Assembly (NCBI RefSeq): GCF_000526375.1
Contig: NZ_JAFY01000001.1
Coordinates: forward strand, 62,001-126,000
From: Aminiphilus circumscriptus DSM 16581
Lineage (GTDB): Bacteria; Synergistota; Synergistia; Synergistales; Aminiphilaceae
Reading direction: 5' to 3'
Length of the DNA: 64,000 nt
How positions within the stretch are numbered: the stretch's first letter is position 1; the number at the start of each line of letters is the position of its first letter. The notes beneath the pieces were generated by a model that saw only the letters and a program-made list of their open reading frames with translations, was not told the DNA's origin and searched no databases. This document shows positions 54,613 through 62,252 of the stretch, piece by piece. A program made the position numbers and the translations under genes.

Positions 54613-54738
54613 TTACTCCTCCCGGCGGCGCTCGGCGCGGCGGCGCGCCTTGGAGGACGCGCGCTTCACCTTCTTGCGGGCGCTCCGCTTCGTTGCCGTG
54701 TAACACCACATGTCGTGTTTCCCCTGGGGCTTTGCCAT
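54613..54738 (-). CDS. Very basic 41-residue protein
   Basis: A short gene reading MAKPQGKHDMWCYTATKRSA then RKKVKRASSKARRRAERRRE and a final Glu. Its ATG has AGGAGG at five bases, one of the clearest ribosome sites in the region, and it ends TAA. More than a third of the residues are Arg or Lys and the C-terminal half is an Arg/Ala/Lys helix, suggesting nucleic-acid or ribosome binding. The N-terminus carries Trp, Cys and Tyr near each other (DMWCYT). I do not recognise a family. It begins about 30 bp from a family-2 element, which lies upstream of it. Confidence 0.6.
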   Translation of the reverse strand: MAKPQGKHDMWCYTATKRSARKKVKRASSKARRRAERRREE

Positions 54739-54768
54739 GTTCTCCTCCTGTACGTTCTCTTTTCTTGT

Positions 54769-54877
54769 GGGAACCCTGATCAAGTAGGAATCGTCCTCTC
54801 TCGATTTTCGATTGCATCGCGTTTTCCCGATGCATCGCGTTTTCCGAGATCAGCACGGCATTTTTCAGAGGCTCCTT
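54769..54877 (+). repeat. Family-2 dispersed element (copy 3)
   Basis: About 109 bp. Starts GGGAACCCTGATCAAG; ends TTTTTCAGAGGCTCCTT. Closely matches copy 2. Confidence 0.85.
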
Positions 54878-54942
54878 GTCTCGTTGCCTCGTGGTCCTCT
54901 CGTGTTCTCGTGCCGTGTCCCTCCCGTGTTCGTTGGGCGCCG

Positions 54943-55206
54943 CTAGAGTAGGCCCGCGGGAATGGCGTACACGTCCTCCGCCAGGGGAAGAAAGTGCTCG
55001 GCGAAACACACCACACCGCCGGTACCGACGGGGACACCCGTTTTCCGCAGCGCCGCAAAGGACCGGAACGCATCTCTTTTCGGCGAGGCGGTCTTCTTGA
55101 ACTCCACGGGAAAGAGCGTGCCGTCCTGTTCGAGGAGAAGGTCGATCTCCACCTGATCCCTGTCGCGATAGTAGAACATCGTGGCGGTTTTCCCCGCGTG
55201 CCGGAC
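54943..55206 (-). pseudogene. C-terminal remnant of a DUF4143-type ATPase
   Basis: About 88 codons. HAGKTATMFYYRDRDQVEID, LLLEQDGTLFPVEFKKTASP and a tail ending AIPAGLL match the C-terminal nuclease-like/DUF4143 part of AAA-type ATP-binding proteins (about 400 residues when intact). The ATPase half is absent: upstream, the frame meets the stop codon of the next gene. An internal ATG at 55179 could start translation but has no ribosome site. Probably a leftover of a deleted gene. Confidence 0.75.
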
Positions 55207-55212
55207 GTGTCG

Positions 55213-56424
55213 TCACCACACCTGGGGATTTTCGGGATCCGCGTCCACGGGGTCGGCGTAGCCGTCTCCGTCCGTGTCCGGGTTCAGCTCACTGTTGTAG
55301 TTGGGAATGGTGAACCGCGCCGAGTAGATCATGGGGTCGAAGATCTGCCGGGCCGACGCGACCAGCTCCGCCTCGGGACAGCTTTCGAGAAAGAGCTGGT
55401 ACGACGTGTAGAGCGGGCTCCGGGCGAGGATCGTGATCTGGATGAAGGTGAGCATTTTCCCCGCGCTGCCGTGCATCCAGCGGATGAAGGCCGCGTCCAT
55501 GAGCCCCCCGTCCCCGGCGAGCCCCAGGGAGGCGAAGGGGTTCTTCTGCTCCCGGGCAAGCAGCACCGGCGACGCGCCGCCCACGAGCTTCTGGAAGACG
55601 AAGGCCCGCAAATCGTCCGTGGAGAGGCCGCCCTGCACCTGGGCCATCTGGGCGAAGACGAAGTGCGTCAATCCCCGAGGGTCGGATACCCAGAGAAACT
55701 GGGGATTGGCGTCCCGGACCGACCACTGGGGCGGGTACTGTATGTACCAGTCGCCCCCGGTGTAGAGGGGCCAGCCGGGAATCTGCCCGTGGGCCTTCTC
55801 CGTCGATGCGCTCCGCCAGACCGCGAAGAAGTTCCGGATGTACGCCTCGTTCTCCGGCGAGAGCGGATCGTGCACGCTCCCCTGGGCCGCGGCGGCGGGC
55901 GCGACGAAAAACAGTGCCGCGGCGGAACGGAGCGGCGCCGGCAGCGCCGGGGCCTGAACCAAAGCCTGAGCCGTGGCTGAAATCGGAACCTGAACCGGAG
56001 TGGAACGCGCGGAAATCGGCGCTCCGAGCGACGCCAGGGTCAGAATGACGAGGAGAACCGGGAGGACGGTTGCGGCGGTGCGGAAGCGTCGGTGTGGCGA
56101 CGGAGCGGCTCCGTGCCGGAGCGCATCGCCCTTGTCACGGCGGCCCCTGCATGGAAAGGTCGTTCGTGGCCCCCTGTCAAAAGAAGCCGCTTCCGAACTC
56201 CCCTTCGTTTCCGGCGAAGCCGTCCCCGACAGCCCCCTCGTTTTCAGCGAAGCCGCTTCCGGAAGCCCCCTCGTTTCCGGCGAAGCCGTCTCCGAACGCC
56301 TCCCCGTTTTCAGCGAATCTGCTCCTGACAGCCCCCGCGTTGCCGGCGAAGCTGCTTGCGGAAGTCGCCGGGAAATTTCCTCCGAACCTCCCCGTGGAAC
56401 TCTGATGCGCCGCTCCGTTGCCAT
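55213..56424 (-). CDS. Membrane-anchored protein with repetitive N-terminus and DxDGDG tail
   Basis: A 403-residue protein I cannot name. Residues about 20-90 are a degenerate repeat of units such as SPETRGLPEAASLKTRGLSG. A membrane helix follows at about 118-140 (AATVLPVLLVILTLASLGA). The ectodomain carries LYTGGDWYIQYPPQWSVRDA, SDPRGLTHFVFAQMAQVQGG and the short linker LSTDDLRAFVFQKLVGG, suggesting a lipid- or protein-binding fold of the PsbP-like kind (weak). The C-terminus NPDTDGDGYADPVDADPENP is a calcium-binding thrombospondin-3-like or dockerin-like loop. The ATG at 56424 follows AGAGGAG; the longer open frame upstream is non-coding. It probably sits in the envelope facing outward. Confidence 0.72.
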   Translation of the reverse strand: MATERRIRVPRGGSEEISRRLPQAASPATRGLSGADSLKTGRRSETASPETRGLPEAASLKTRGLSGTASPETKGSSEAASFDRGPRTTFPCRGRRDKGDALRHGAAPSPHRRFRTAATVLPVLLVILTLASLGAPISARSTPVQVPISATAQALVQAPALPAPLRSAAALFFVAPAAAAQGSVHDPLSPENEAYIRNFFAVWRSASTEKAHGQIPGWPLYTGGDWYIQYPPQWSVRDANPQFLWVSDPRGLTHFVFAQMAQVQGGLSTDDLRAFVFQKLVGGASPVLLAREQKNPFASLGLAGDGGLMDAAFIRWMHGSAGKMLTFIQITILARSPLYTSYQLFLESCPEAELVASARQIFDPMIYSARFTIPNYNSELNPDTDGDGYADPVDADPENPQVW

Positions 56425-57136
56425 GACGCTCAGCTCCTCTCTCCGTGTCCCTGTGTGCGGGATCATGCCCTGCGCTCCTCGCCGGATGTCGCTTGCGTGA
56501 TTTCCCTGTCCCGTGTGCGCATGCCTTCGGGTCGGCCACCGGCGCAAGCCGAGAGCAGCCCCGATGCCCTGTCCTTGTCCCTGTGTCTGCCTTCGAGGAT
56601 CTCTCCGCGCGTCGCTCTTCAGGGGCAGTGTACGCCCTTCGGAAAGTCCAGGGAAGGGGGGAGCGGAGCAATACAAAAGAACACCGCCGAGCAACAACGC
56701 GAAAGACCAATGCAAAGAGCAATGCAAAGAGCAATGCAAAGCGAGACGAGGCAGAAAAAGAGCGTGACGGAGCGGCATGAAAAAGCAGTGCAGCTGGTCG
56801 ACGTGAAAGAGCAGGAAAAAAGGCAACGCAAAGGAGCGATGCACGACACAAGGCGGAGGCATGTCGCGAGATACCGTGGAATGGTTTTCGCAACCGCGAC
56901 GACGCGGCCGGGGAAATGACCAGCCCCCGAAGTGAGTGTCACGAGGTGAGCCCTGGTGACCAGTCCCCGAAGTGAGTGTCACGAGGTGAGGAAGGAGCGT
57001 CGGCGGGCCGGTTGTCCGGGCCGGGAGAATGAGCGAATATGGGAAGATGATGGCATCCGGGAAGAATTCTTGATGCTTTGATGCTGAACCGGGTATATGT
57101 ATGACCGGATAAGACAAGATCCAGAAAAAATCATGA
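56425..57136. other. Intergenic region with direct repeats
   Basis: About 710 bp without a gene. Three tandem copies of CAATGCAAAGAG lie at about 56710-56745, and a 34-bp direct repeat at 56917-56990. An AT-richer stretch (GGGTATATGTATGACCGG) precedes the ATPase remnant. Confidence 0.55.
56917..56990 (+). repeat. Two 34-bp direct repeats
   Basis: TGACCAGCCCCCGAAGTGAG continuing TGTCACGAGGTGAG at 56917-56950 is repeated at 56957-56990 with one base changed. Each contains the small dyad GTGA-GTG-TCAC. Confidence 0.85.
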
Positions 57137-57367
57137 CCGGGAGTACCCATAACCAGGACCGGCCGGGAGGTCGATTTCATCGTCCCGGTGCGCGGCCGGC
57201 CGCGCTTGTTGGTCCAGGTGTGCGAGTCTCTGGCGGACCCGCAGGCGCGGAAACGGGAGCCTGTGGCTTTGAGTGAGGCCATGACCGAGCTGGGGCTTAC
57301 CGCCGGAACCATCGCCGTGGTCCCGGCACGGCGGTTCCTCCCTGACCTGTCGGAATCCACGGAATAG
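57137..57367 (+). pseudogene. C-terminal remnant of a second ATPase (DUF4143-type)
   Basis: The frame reads GREVDFIVPVRGRPRLLVQV then CESLADPQARKREPVALSEA and MTELGLTAGTIAVV, which matches the C-terminal portion of AAA-type ATPases carrying DUF4143-like nuclease folds (EVDFxV, QVCESLADPxTRxRE). There is no start codon or ATPase domain; the frame opens after a TGA at 57134. It is a different subfamily from the remnant at 54943. Confidence 0.7.
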
Positions 57368-57398
57368 CTGCTCGGTTGCATGTGACAAGTACTGAAAA

Positions 57399-57653
57399 AT
57401 GCTCCGCCGATTCCGGAAAAACGGCATGCGACCCGCGATCCGCCGGGTCATGATCGGCGGGGCCCCCTTTCTCATGGGAGAGCTGGAGGAGGCGTTGCGG
57501 GTGCGCGGACTGGTGCCCCTGTATGCCTTCAGCGAACGCGTCTCCCTGGACGAGATGCAGCCCGACGGCAGCGTGCGCCGCACCCTCGTCTTCCGCCATC
57601 GCGGGTTCGTGGAGACCGGACGCACTTCTCCGCCTTCCTCGCCAGGGGCGTGA
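57399..57653 (+). CDS. Conserved hypothetical protein, possibly N-terminally truncated
   Basis: An 84-residue frame. The segment RRVMIGGAPFLMGELEEALR and VRGLVPLYAFSERVSLDEMQ, then PDGSVRRTLVFRHRGFVE, looks like a genuine conserved protein with alternating strands and helices (GGAPFLM; YAFSER; QPDGSVRR). Similar small proteins are seen in anaerobes, but their function is unknown to me. No ribosome site precedes ATG 57399 or the in-frame ATG at 57426. The gene follows an ATPase remnant by 30 bp and may have lost its own N-terminus. It ends 12 bp from the convergent DUF1848 gene. Confidence 0.5.
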   Translation: MLRRFRKNGMRPAIRRVMIGGAPFLMGELEEALRVRGLVPLYAFSERVSLDEMQPDGSVRRTLVFRHRGFVETGRTSPPSSPGA

Positions 57654-57665
57654 CACGCCGCCCCC

Positions 57666-58720
57666 TCACCCCCCCAGGCAGTCCTGTCCCGGGGCGAGCG
57701 CCCGCAGGCGCGCCCGCGCCGCCTCGGGCGAGGCGGTGGCGTAGCAGTAGACGCACCCCGCCGGGCAGGTGCCGTAGGCACCGATATCCTTGCTTGGAAT
57801 GCAGCGGCAGGCGGCGCGCTGCCCCCGGTCCTTTCCTCGGTTCGGGGCCGGGGCCGCCCCGGGTGCGGATTCTCCCGGCGCACAGGCCGCGGGAAACCGC
57901 AGGGTCTGCCGCGCCGTTTCCGGCGCGCCTGCCGCCGTCGTGCCGCGCAGAAAACGGCACAGCACCGGGTCGTGTGGTGCGATGCGCCGCAGCAGGTCGC
58001 CGTCGATGCAGCGGTTGTGCCCGATGCCGTATGCCTCCAGGTCGATCCGTTCCGCGCAGGTGGCCCCCGAAGGCCCCATTTCCGGCAGAGTGCGCCGATG
58101 CCTTCGGCGAGGCGGTGCATCTCGTCCTCGGTGGGGGCGCGGAAGGGAAGGCGCGCCCGGTCGAGGGCGGCGCGCACCTTGCGGTACTCCGCCACGTCGG
58201 CGAAGCTGAAGACGAGCTGTTCCGTCGCGGGGGCGAGGGCCTCTCCCACGGCCTCCACCTTTGCGAGGAGCCGTTCCGCCGAGAGCCCGCCGCCGAGGAG
58301 GAGCGGATCGAAGCGCCAGATCACCCGCTCCCGCCCGATGCGTCGCGAAAGCCGCACAAAGGCCCCGAGCCGCTCCGCCAGGGGCGGTACCCCCGGCTCC
58401 AGTCCCTCCGCCTCGTAGTCGTTCACCGTGATCTGCACCACAAAGGGAAAACGTGCCTCCAGACGCTCCGCCGCCGCCAGAAGCGGCGCGGGATTCTTGG
58501 TCCAGAACGCGCAGGCCCGCACGTCCCGGAGCGACACGAACTGCTCCGCCCCGCCGAAGGGATTGCGCCACCGCACGTATCCCGCGTCGAGCCGCTCCAG
58601 AAACCACTCCAGGTAAAAGGCGGGAATATCCGTCGCCCGGCTCGCCGAGAGCACCAGCGGCGCGATGCCCTCCCGCACACCTTCGGGCGTCTCCACCGGT
58701 ACCTTGCGCCACGTGCCCAT
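57666..58720 (-). pseudogene. DUF1848 radical-SAM-like protein, frameshifted
   Basis: A DUF1848 gene in two frames. The first part (58720 to about 58066) starts MGTWRKVPVETPEGVREG and has LSASRATDIPAFYLEWFLER, ACAFWTKNPAPLL and ERVIWRFDPLLLGGGLSAER, all family marks. After a run of five G's (plus-strand C's 58064-58068) the homology moves to the -1 frame: ATCAERIDLEAYGIGHNRCI and then C-x-C before SKDIGAYGTCPAGCVYCYA, the Cys cluster thought to bind an Fe-S centre. One missing G would restore a protein of about 350 residues. It is either a true lesion, programmed slippage or a sequence error. Confidence 0.82.
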
Positions 58721-58831
58721 CCTCCGCCCCCCTCCCCAAACCCTTGACTCGCTGCTTTTTCAATACCCCGCGTCACGTGCCCATCCTCCGCTCCCCTTCC
58801 CTCATCCTTTCCTTTCTCGCCCTTCTCTTTT

Positions 58832-58898
58832 GGAAGTTCTGAATAAAGACCTTTCGCTTTCCCTTGACTCGGGTCGCATCAGGCTCAGCGAGGATTCC
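58832..58898 (-). repeat. Family-1 dispersed element (copy 10, truncated)
   Basis: Only the GGAAGTTCTGAATAAAG end and about 65 bp remain. The copy stops at GGCTCAGCGAGGATTCCTGAG, so the distal arm is lost. Confidence 0.82.
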
Positions 58899-59234
58899 TG
58901 AGAGGCCGGACCGCTCCGCGCCTCGTCCGGTGCCTCGTCGCTCCGTGTCCGTCGCTCTCTTGCGTCGGTCCGGGGGAGTGCCTTTCGCCCCTTTGCGGAG
59001 GGCGAGAAGAGCGCCTTGCCGAAGGCATCGCCGCGCTCCGCTGGAACGCGCCGGAGACCTGCGTCCGAAGTATACCCCTTCGCGCTTACGCGTGTCCTTC
59101 CTCCCCGCGGGGGTGCCCGCAGAAGGCAAGAAGGGAAACGGGCATGTAGAGTTTCTCTTCCGCCCTTCCGCTTCGCGGAGGCGCGGGGATGTCCGCAGAG
59201 AGCCCCTGCGACATCTTCGATTTTCCACTGTGGC

Positions 59235-59263
59235 TTGATCTTTACCGAACGGTCAACTATAAT
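59235..59263 (+). promoter_or_regulatory. Promoter and dyad operator upstream of TetR gene
   Basis: TTGATC, 17 bp, TATAAT, a near-consensus promoter. The dyad GGTCA-N7-TGACC (59251-59267) covers the -10, a plausible autoregulatory TetR operator. It is about 400 bp upstream of the start. Confidence 0.62.
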
Positions 59264-59289
59264 GACCCTCACACTGGGCAACTCTGCCG

Positions 59290-59640
59290 GGCAACGCATC
59301 GCGGAGAAGATTGCAGAGAAGTGTTTTCGAAAGAGCCTTCCGGAGGGGCGTTTGCAGAAGAAGCCTTCCAGAGAAGTGTTTCGGAGAGGCGTTTTTCAGA
59401 AGAGTATCCGGAGAAGCTTTCCGAAGGGGCGTTTGCAGAAGGAGCATCCGGAAAAGCGTTCCGGAGGAGCGTTTGCAGAAGAAACCTTCCGGAGGAGCGT
59501 TTCGTTTGTGGAAAGAGCATTCGGAGACATGGTTCGAAAAGGTTTTTTCAAAAGAGAGTTCCGGAGGAGCATGTTCAGAAGAACATGCCGGAGGAAGCAT
59601 TTCGGAAGCGCCTTTTCACGTCGTGCGTGTTTTCAGACGG
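59290..59640 (+). repeat. Degenerate minisatellite in TetR leader
   Basis: About ten imperfect units built on GCGTTTGCAGAAGAA and CTTCCGGAGGAG alternate for 350 bp between the promoter and the TetR start. A long open frame through them is repetitive (Arg/Ser/Glu/Phe) and not protein-like. Confidence 0.75.
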
Positions 59641-59661
59641 ACATCCCGGAGGAGGAGCGTC

Positions 59662-60261
59662 GTGGGACGAACGAGCGATGCACGAGAACGCCTGCTGTAT
59701 GCGGCGCTGGATCTTATCTGGACCCGGACCTACGACGCCGTGGGTGTGGAGGCCATCTGTCAGGCCGCGGAGGTCAAAAAGGGCAGCTTCTACCATTTCT
59801 TCGCCTCCAAGGAGGATCTGGCCGCCCAGGCGCTAGAGGAACACTGGGAGCACTCTCTTCCCGCCATGCGCCGCATCTTCGCCGCCGAAAAAGACCCCCT
59901 GGAGCGCCTCTTCGACTATTTCGACCAGGTCCGTCGCCTCAACGTGGAACGCCGCGCCGGAGGAGGATGCATCTGCGGCTGCCCCTACCTGCACGTGGGA
60001 GCCGAGATGGTCCAGGGAAGCGAGCGGATCACGCGCACGGTCCACCGGATCCTCGCGGGGCATTTCGCCTTTTTCCGCCAGGCGATCTCGGACGCCCGCG
60101 ACGCGGCAAAGATCGACTCCGGCGCGGATGTGGCGCTTTTGGCCCGCGCGGTCTTCGCCCTCTTCGAGGGAACGCTCGTCCTGGCGCGGGTGCACAACGA
60201 CCTTGCGTACCTGGACGACCTGATTCCCGGAACGAAGCGGATTTTGGGTGTGACGACCTAG
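59662..60261 (+). CDS. TetR/AcrR-family transcriptional regulator
   Basis: A 199-residue repressor-type regulator. The helix-turn-helix is at about 8-50 (ARERLLYAALDLIWTRTYDA, VGVEAICQAAEVKKGSFYHF, FASKEDL). The C-terminal ligand domain has CICGCPYLHVGAEM, a Cys-rich patch near residue 105 that might sense redox or thiol-reactive ligands. The GTG at 59662 with AGGAGG six bases upstream was chosen over the long repetitive extension. A family-1 element begins at its stop codon, then come a flavin reductase and a flavodoxin-like reductase in the same direction, the likely targets. An autoregulatory dyad is proposed at 59251. Confidence 0.9.
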   Translation: MGRTSDARERLLYAALDLIWTRTYDAVGVEAICQAAEVKKGSFYHFFASKEDLAAQALEEHWEHSLPAMRRIFAAEKDPLERLFDYFDQVRRLNVERRAGGGCICGCPYLHVGAEMVQGSERITRTVHRILAGHFAFFRQAISDARDAAKIDSGADVALLARAVFALFEGTLVLARVHNDLAYLDDLIPGTKRILGVTT

Positions 60262-60357
60262 GGAATCTCTGAATAAGGCTACGTCAGCCCTGAAAGTGCC
60301 TCGCGGAGCCTGATGCCGAGTCAGGGGAAAGCGAAAGATCTTTATTCAGGGCTTCCC
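60261..60357 (+). repeat. Family-1 dispersed element (copy 11)
   Basis: Starts GGGAATCTCTGAATAAGG right at the TetR stop codon; ends TTTATTCAGGGCTTCCC. The centre is slightly shortened (GATGCCGAGTCAGG). Confidence 0.9.
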
Positions 60358-60426
60358 TGGGATCTGTGACGGCTTGGGAGGTGTGACGATCCAGGCGGTG
60401 TGAGGACAGAGAGGAGGAGATGCGCG

Positions 60427-61050
60427 ATGGAGAAGAGTGACATGGGAAAGAGCGACATGGACAAGAGCCGCATGGAAAAGATCAACGTGGGAAACAATCC
60501 GTTTCTGCTGCCCCAGCCACAGGTTCTGGTGGGGGCGATGCTCGGTGACCGGGTGAACTTTCAGGCCGTGGCCTGGGTCAGCCGGGTCAACGCAAGACCG
60601 GCGTACATGGCCGTCGCCCTGGGAGACCACGCCACACGGGACGGCGTTGTCGCCAACGGAGAGTTCAGCATCAACATTCCCTCCGTGGATCTGGTGGCGG
60701 AGACGGACCTCATGGGCCTCGTGAGCGGTCGCCAGGTGGACAAATCCGCATTTTTCGAGGTGTTCTACGGTTCCCTGAGCAAGGCGCCCCTGATCCGGCA
60801 GTGCCCGGTGGCCATGGAGTGCCGCGTCGTGAAGACCGTGGAACTGCCCGCGGACCTGCTCTTCATCGGTGAGGTGATCGGCACCTGGACGGAAGAGCGC
60901 TATCTCACGAACGGTATGCCCGACGTCACGAAGGTGCGTCCTTTCGTGCTCACCATGCCGGACAATGCCTACTGGGCGGTGGGCGAGAAGGTGGGCAAGG
61001 CCTGGCACGACGGCCTGCCCCTCCGGGAACGGCTCACGTCGCTGCTCTGA
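60427..61050 (+). CDS. Flavin reductase-like (DIM6/NTAB) protein
   Basis: A 207-residue protein of the flavin reductase-like FMN-binding family, which binds FMN and reduces flavin or substrates with NAD(P)H in the cytosol. The core is QPQVLVGAMLGDRVNFQAVA, then WVSRVNARPAYMAVALGDHA and FSINIPSVDLVAETDLMGLV, the family's FMN-binding strands. The N-terminus is a short in-frame repeat (MEKSDMGKSDMDKSRMEK) with several ATGs; the first follows GAGGAGGAG. It is between TetR and a flavodoxin-like gene, probably one operon with the latter (73 bp gap). Confidence 0.9.
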   Translation: MEKSDMGKSDMDKSRMEKINVGNNPFLLPQPQVLVGAMLGDRVNFQAVAWVSRVNARPAYMAVALGDHATRDGVVANGEFSINIPSVDLVAETDLMGLVSGRQVDKSAFFEVFYGSLSKAPLIRQCPVAMECRVVKTVELPADLLFIGEVIGTWTEERYLTNGMPDVTKVRPFVLTMPDNAYWAVGEKVGKAWHDGLPLRERLTSLL

Positions 61051-61123
61051 TCCCTGGAGCGGAACAAACGAGGAGGCGCGCTCGAAGCGCGGTCAATGGT
61101 CAATGAAGGAGGCGGAGAAACAA

Positions 61124-61771
61124 ATGAAGCTGCTCGCCGTGAACGGCAGTCCGAGAAAGAACTGGAACACCGCGACGCTCCTCGGCAAGGTCTGCGAGGG
61201 GGCGGCGTCGGTGGGTGCTGAAACCGACCTGGTGCATCTCTACGATCTGGACTACAAGGGGTGCACGAGTTGTTTCGCCTGCAAGACCAAGGGAATGCCC
61301 CGGAAGGGACGGTGCGCCATGCGGGACGGCCTGACCCCGCTGCTTGATGCGGCGTGGGCGGCGGATGCCCTTGTGTTGGGCTCCCCCGTCTATCTCGGAG
61401 GAATGACCGGGGAGATGCGCTCCTTCTTCGAGCGCCTCGTGTTTCCTGCGCTGGTCTACTCCGATCCGCCCCGGTCGCTCTTTCCGAGGCGGATTCCGAC
61501 GGCCGTGCTCTACACGCTGGGGGCCACGGAAGAGCAGAGTCGCCAGGCTGGCTTTGAGACGGCCATGGAACTCTCCCGGATGCTGCTGGAGATGTTTCTC
61601 GGCAAGGCGGAGCTGCTGTGCAGCTACGACACGCTCCAGTTTTCCGACTATTCGAAGATGGACGCGGAGCGCTTCGATCCCGAGGCGAAGGCGGCGCGGC
61701 GGCGGGAGGTCTTTCCCCGGGACTGCGACAAGGCCTTCGAGCTGGGCCGCCGTCTCGTCAGCGCTCCGTGA
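61124..61771 (+). CDS. Flavodoxin-family NAD(P)H reductase / iron-sulfur flavoprotein-like
   Basis: A 215-residue FMN-binding reductase. MKLLAVNGSPRKNWNTATLL is the flavodoxin-like phosphate loop. GCTSCFACKTKG...GRCAMRD gives CX2CX2CX10C, close to the compact Cys cluster (CX2CX2CX4-7C) of iron-sulfur flavoproteins, so it may carry a 4Fe-4S cluster. DALVLGSPVYLGGMTGEMRS is the second FMN contact. It ends with a basic tail. ATG 61124 is preceded by GGCGGAG; ATG 61103 is an alternative. It probably works with the flavin reductase upstream in oxygen or xenobiotic detoxification under TetR control (inference). Confidence 0.9.
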   Translation: MKLLAVNGSPRKNWNTATLLGKVCEGAASVGAETDLVHLYDLDYKGCTSCFACKTKGMPRKGRCAMRDGLTPLLDAAWAADALVLGSPVYLGGMTGEMRSFFERLVFPALVYSDPPRSLFPRRIPTAVLYTLGATEEQSRQAGFETAMELSRMLLEMFLGKAELLCSYDTLQFSDYSKMDAERFDPEAKAARRREVFPRDCDKAFELGRRLVSAP

Positions 61772-62071
61772 AAACTGTCCCGCCCTCGCAATTCCCTGGT
61801 TTCCTCGGATTCTCTGAGGGATGAGGCCTCATCGAAGAAAAACTCGGTTTCGGTGAGGAAGATTGTTCCCTGCATCCCTCGGATTCTCTGAGGGATGAGG
61901 GACCTCTGCAAAGCGCCACGCTGACCTCAGGAGGGCGCGGCGGCGCCCCGAGGGTGAGGAGAGAAAAAACCCTCTGAAAGCAGGGCTTTCCCGAAGATCA
62001 AGAGGATTTCCGGAGACGGCGAAGGCGTGCGTCGTTCGTCGCCTTGAGTCCGAGCTTGCTCGGAAAACCCT

Positions 62072-62162
62072 GGGAACCTCTGATCAAGGAGGAATTGTCC
62101 TCTCTTGATCTCCATCGCCTCGCGTTTTTCCGGGGGTGGCGTGGCGTTTTTCAGAGGTTCCT
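62072..62162 (+). repeat. Family-2 dispersed element (copy 4)
   Basis: Starts GGGAACCTCTGATCAAGG; ends GTTTTTCAGAGGTTCC. The core is diverged (CTCTTGATCTCCATCGCC, CGCGTTTTTCCGGG). Confidence 0.75.
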
Positions 62163-62247
62163 CTGCATAAGTGGTTTTTCCTCTCTCGCGATCTCCATCG
62201 CCTCGCGTTTTTCCAAGGGCGACGTGGTGTTTTTTCAGGACTTTCCC
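62156..62247 (+). repeat. Family-2 dispersed element (copy 5)
   Basis: Shares its first bases with the end of copy 4. Starts AGGTTCCTCTGCATAAG; ends TTTTTTCAGGACTTTCCC. Confidence 0.7.
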
Positions 62248-62252
62248 GAAGC

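Larger units (their letters stand above)
61772..62252. other. Intergenic region with two family-2 elements
   Basis: 480 bp with no gene. GGATTCTCTGAGGGATGAGG occurs twice (about 61807 and 61880), and two family-2-like elements lie in tandem before the convergent reductase gene. Confidence 0.6.

Noticed and set aside
59311-59661. N-terminal extension of the TetR protein
   Set aside because: It translates a minisatellite; the HTH begins a few residues after GTG 59662, which has AGGAGG at six bases.
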